Made by a program: the position numbers and the translations under genes. Positions 61,266 through 64,000 of a stretch of 64,000 bases of DNA are shown in pieces. Within the stretch, counting starts at the first letter, position 1, and every line of letters starts with the position of its first letter. The notes beneath the pieces were generated by a model. It worked only from the letters and a program-made list of their open reading frames with translations, was not told the origin of the DNA and made no database searches. Location: NCBI RefSeq assembly GCF_033170155.1, contig NZ_CP137079.1:2790001-2854000 (forward strand). Reading direction: 5' to 3'. The stretch is from Raineyella sp. W15-4. GTDB lineage: Bacteria > Actinomycetota > Actinomycetes > Propionibacteriales > Propionibacteriaceae.

Positions 61266-61985
61266 GTGAGCGACCTCATCGACACCACGGAGATGTACCT
61301 GCGGACCATCTTCGAATTGGGCGAGGAGGGGATCGTCCCCATGCGTGCGCGGATCGCCGAGCGTCTGCACCAGAGTGGCCCGACGGTCTCCCAGACCGTG
61401 GCCCGAATGGAACGCGACGGGCTGTTGACCGTCCGCAACGACCGCCACCTCGAGCTGACCCCGGCCGGCCACGAGCGGGCGATGCGGGTGATGCGCAAGC
61501 ACCGCCTGGCCGAACGCCTGCTCTCCGACGTGATCGGCCTGGACTGGGAGCTGGTCCACGACGAGGCCTGCCGCTGGGAACACGTCATCTCCGATGAGGT
61601 GGAGCGCAAGCTCGTCACGATCCTGCACACTCCGGTCGATTCACCGTACGGCAACCCCATCCCCGGGCTCGACGAACTGGGCGTCACCGGCGAGGAGAGC
61701 CACGAGGACTCCGCTGCGGTGAACCTGATCGACCTGCTGGGTCGGCGGCCCGCCGGCGTCCCGAACGGCGCCATCCAGGCCGTCGTCGTACGGTTCAGCG
61801 AGCAGTTGCAGACCGACCCCCAGGTGCTCCAGACGCTGCACGAGGCCGGCGTCGCCCCCGGCACCGCGGTGCGGGTGTTCCCGGCCAACGGCGGCGTCGC
61901 ACTGGTCCCGGACGGCACCCCCGGCTGCGAACTCGCCCGCGACGCGGCATCGTTCGTCTTCGTCTCACCGCGCGGGGCCGCGTGA
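61266..61985 (+). CDS. DtxR/IdeR-family metal-dependent regulator
   Basis: 239 residues from GTG at 61266. The N-terminal HTH (DTTEMYLRTIFELGEEGIVPMRARIAERLHQSGPTVSQTVARMERDGLL) and dimerisation domain are typical. Metal ligands are recognisable in LVHDEACRWEHVISDEVE (His, Cys, Glu, His). A C-terminal SH3-like domain is present. It should repress iron-uptake or manganese genes when loaded with metal. Two bases separate it from the SIS gene. Confidence 0.94.
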   Translation: MSDLIDTTEMYLRTIFELGEEGIVPMRARIAERLHQSGPTVSQTVARMERDGLLTVRNDRHLELTPAGHERAMRVMRKHRLAERLLSDVIGLDWELVHDEACRWEHVISDEVERKLVTILHTPVDSPYGNPIPGLDELGVTGEESHEDSAAVNLIDLLGRRPAGVPNGAIQAVVVRFSEQLQTDPQVLQTLHEAGVAPGTAVRVFPANGGVALVPDGTPGCELARDAASFVFVSPRGAA

Positions 61986-61992
61986 TCGGGTG

Positions 61993-63087
61993 ATGACCGC
62001 CACCACCCATCCGCTGCGGCTGCCCGAAGCCGTCATCGCCCTGGTCGGACACCACTGGTACGACGCCGCCGCTTCGATGCTCGCCGTCCGGGCCGGCGCA
62101 CCCCAGCCGGGCGACGACCGGGGCCGGCTCGAGCGGGCCGGGCAGCTGGCGACCGCTGCGAAGCGGGTGCTGGATCTCGACGCCGAGGACTTCGGCCCGA
62201 TCGCGGCGGGATTCCACCAGCCGTGGGCCGCGTCGCTGGCCGCCGCCCGCTTCCCGCTGACCCCGCGGGAGACGAACCGGGGCGCGCTCGGGTCGCTGGT
62301 CCCCCTCTACGAGTTGATGCTCGAGGTGGTCCAGCTCCGCTCGGCCCGACAGGAATCACTCCAGGTCGTCGTCACCGCCCATCTGATCGGCGAGTACCTC
62401 GGTCATCTCGCCTGGGAGGGCACCCTCGGCCACGCCGGTGACCCGGCCCGGATGCGCGGTTCCACCGACGGGCTGTGGGGCACCGACGACCCCGCCTGCC
62501 CGCACAACTCGGCCCAGCGGGCGACGGCGAAGCGCTCCCTGAACGCCTGCGACGGCGACGTGGCCGGCTACACCGCCTACCTCGACCGGTTCCACTCCCG
62601 GCTCGGCGACGCGCTGGCGGTCTGCGCCATGAACCACGCCACCGTCGAGGCGGGCGAACGGCCCGACGTCGGGGAGACCTGCCCGGCCCCGTGCCGTTTC
62701 GCGGTGCGCCCGGGTCTGGCGCACCGGCGCCACCTCGATGCCCGGGTGCGGCTGGCGAAGATCTACCAGGACTCCCGGATCGTCGCGCTGCGCCACCACG
62801 CCCCGGTCGGGCACTTCTTCGGCGTTCCGTCGGTCGCCGAGATCTCCGAGGCCTGGCTGCACACCTGGGACAAGCTCACCCAGCAGTGGCCCGACGGCGG
62901 CAACCCGCTGCTGGCGCCCACCGCCCCGCGCGTCGCCGTCCCGGACGAGGCACTGCCCGGACTGTCCGCTCTGGTCTCCGCGGTGGCCGACCGCCCGATC
63001 GGTCCCGGCCAGGTGATCGAGGACATCGGTGCGGACGTGATCGCGGTGTTCGACGCGCCGGTCGTACCGGCCGGACGCGGCGACTGA
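61993..63087 (+). CDS. Conserved-looking protein of unknown function, His/Cys-rich
   Basis: 364 residues, no signal peptide or membrane helix. Notable features are several His clusters (GHHWYDAAASML; RHHAPVGHFFG) and Cys residues (DDPACPHNS, LNACDGD, GETCPAPCRF) in the middle, which could bind a metal. Codon use and G/C at third positions match the neighbours, so it is surely coding. ATG at 61993 is chosen; a GTG precedes it by one codon. It follows the DtxR-type gene after 7 bp and is likely in its operon. I do not recognise a family. Confidence 0.8.
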   Translation: MTATTHPLRLPEAVIALVGHHWYDAAASMLAVRAGAPQPGDDRGRLERAGQLATAAKRVLDLDAEDFGPIAAGFHQPWAASLAAARFPLTPRETNRGALGSLVPLYELMLEVVQLRSARQESLQVVVTAHLIGEYLGHLAWEGTLGHAGDPARMRGSTDGLWGTDDPACPHNSAQRATAKRSLNACDGDVAGYTAYLDRFHSRLGDALAVCAMNHATVEAGERPDVGETCPAPCRFAVRPGLAHRRHLDARVRLAKIYQDSRIVALRHHAPVGHFFGVPSVAEISEAWLHTWDKLTQQWPDGGNPLLAPTAPRVAVPDEALPGLSALVSAVADRPIGPGQVIEDIGADVIAVFDAPVVPAGRGD

Positions 63088-63147
63088 CATGATGCCGCCG
63101 CCCGCCCCCGAGGCCCGGCGCCGTCCCGGCGTGGCAGAGTGGGCCGT

Positions 63148-63936
63148 ATGAGTGTCTTCTCGCGGCGCGCCGATGGGGTCGACTGGCACCGCTATCTGAG
63201 CCAGTTCCACCGCGAGCACGTCGGAGCGATCGAGGAGCTGCTGCAGCGGATCGAGTCCGGTGGCCGCAGCCCGTACAGCTGGCTGGCCCGGGCGATCTCC
63301 GAGTCGTCGACCACGGTCCTCGACCTGGCCTGCGGGACCGGCGGCGTGGGCCGGGAGCTGGCCCGCCCGGGACGTACGGTCATCGGCGTCGACATGTCCG
63401 CCCACGAACTGGCCGAGGCGCAGCGTCGGTCCCCGGACGGGGTCTTCCTCCGCGCCGACGCCCGCCGACTGCCGCTACGCGACGGCAGCATGCAGGCCGT
63501 GGTCAGCAGTCTCGGGTTCGCCGTCGTCCGCCCGATGCCGGTCCTCGCCCGCGAGGTCGAGCGGGTGCTGGCGCCCGGCGGCGTGGTCGCCATCATGTCG
63601 CCGTCGTGGCAGTCGGTGCAGCCGCACGACATCCCGATCGTCTCGAAGCTGCTGTCGATCCTGCACTCCACGCCGCACTTCCCCTCCGGCCGGGCCCAGC
63701 CGGGTCTGCCCTCGCTGTTCGCCGCCCACGGCATCCGCAAGGTGGAGGACGCCAAGGAGCGGTACACGTACACGGTGCACACCCGTGAGGACGCGGAACG
63801 CCTACTGGAGGCGCTCTACCTTCCCGGTGTCGCCGCCGCCCGGATCGGTCGCGCCATCGACACCCTGACTGAGACCGCGGGCCACCGCCCGGTACGCATC
63901 ACCGTGCCGATGCGCCGCTTCGTCGGCATCAAGTGA
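63148..63936 (+). CDS. Class I SAM-dependent methyltransferase
   Basis: 262 residues from MSVFSRRADGVDW. The Rossmann-type SAM motif is TTVLDLACGTGGVGRELA, followed by the acidic loop VIGVDMSAHELAEAQRR, ADARRLPLRDGSMQAVVSSLGF and EVERVLAPGGVVAIMSP, the Methyltransf_11 pattern. Substrate cannot be told from sequence. About 60 bp of non-coding sequence follow to the window end. Confidence 0.88.
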   Translation: MSVFSRRADGVDWHRYLSQFHREHVGAIEELLQRIESGGRSPYSWLARAISESSTTVLDLACGTGGVGRELARPGRTVIGVDMSAHELAEAQRRSPDGVFLRADARRLPLRDGSMQAVVSSLGFAVVRPMPVLAREVERVLAPGGVVAIMSPSWQSVQPHDIPIVSKLLSILHSTPHFPSGRAQPGLPSLFAAHGIRKVEDAKERYTYTVHTREDAERLLEALYLPGVAAARIGRAIDTLTETAGHRPVRITVPMRRFVGIK

Positions 63937-64000
63937 CACCGAGCGTCCGACCGCGTATCACCCCGACAGCCGCAGCACCCCGACAAACGCAGCACCCCGA

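Overview
This is a high-GC chromosomal window from an actinobacterium. The evidence is the tatD–rpf–rsmA–ispE cluster, the divergent rsmI/pmt pair, and a moaC–mog–rimJ–sepX/glpR–tRNA-Ala cluster with moeA/glp. Protein O-mannosyltransferase, a DtxR-type regulator and many GTG starts fit as well. A member of the Propionibacteriales is plausible, but that is an inference from style only. Layout: 1-5 kb carries small regulatory modules (MerR/DUF4188, an OmpR-type two-component pair, DM13 lipoprotein with a DoxX-like protein, MarR). 4.8-15.6 kb is mostly core housekeeping: ispE, rsmA, a vapBC pair, rpf, tatD, an AAA+ ATPase, rsmI, pmt, an FAD oxidoreductase and cysE. 15.8-33.6 kb holds transport and regulatory genes, including a CLC transporter, a decayed ABC exporter, several regulators with transporters, a VKOR/DsbA disulfide pair, an aldo-keto reductase and a second AAA+ ATPase. 
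33.6-49.7 kb is the striking part. An operon cas6e-like – csb1 (Cas7) – csb2 (Cas5) – cas3 runs directly into a CRISPR array, with only 9 nt between the cas3 stop codon and the first repeat. The effector proteins belong to the I-U/I-G group (Csb1, Csb2, Cas3 with a C-terminal HD domain). The stand-alone Cas6e-like nuclease, the 28-bp repeat and the 33-nt spacers have type I-E geometry instead. Cas3 is 1342 residues long and carries about 320 extra C-terminal residues resembling a Csb3/Cas8-type subunit. No cas1, cas2 or cas4 is present. I count 100 repeats and 99 spacers. One repeat is split by a 1,270-bp IS3-family element with a CCC target duplication. The right flank of the array is wreckage: an IS3 remnant and a broken AAA+ ATPase. 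I regard this hybrid interference locus as the best candidate for an undescribed system in the window. 
49.7-53.1 kb is an accessory tail: an HtrA-like protease, a DUF1016 nuclease, and an XRE regulator divergent from a broken methionine aminopeptidase paralogue across a 42-bp palindrome. From tRNA-Ala at 53.2 kb onward the window returns to core actinobacterial synteny: sepX/glpR, rimJ, mog, moaC, moeA/glp, 5-formyl-THF cycloligase, an FmdB zinc ribbon, PPK2, an SAF protein, a SIS isomerase, a DtxR regulator, a protein of unknown function and a methyltransferase. 
Two intact AAA+/DUF4143-type ATPase genes, 23 kb apart, each have tandem 23-nt direct repeats abutting the start codon. The two repeat sets are unrelated in sequence, which is a second unexplained signal. 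Several genes show damage (ABC exporter, map paralogue, third ATPase, EamA without a stop at its usual end), so the accessory segments are evolving by decay and insertion.
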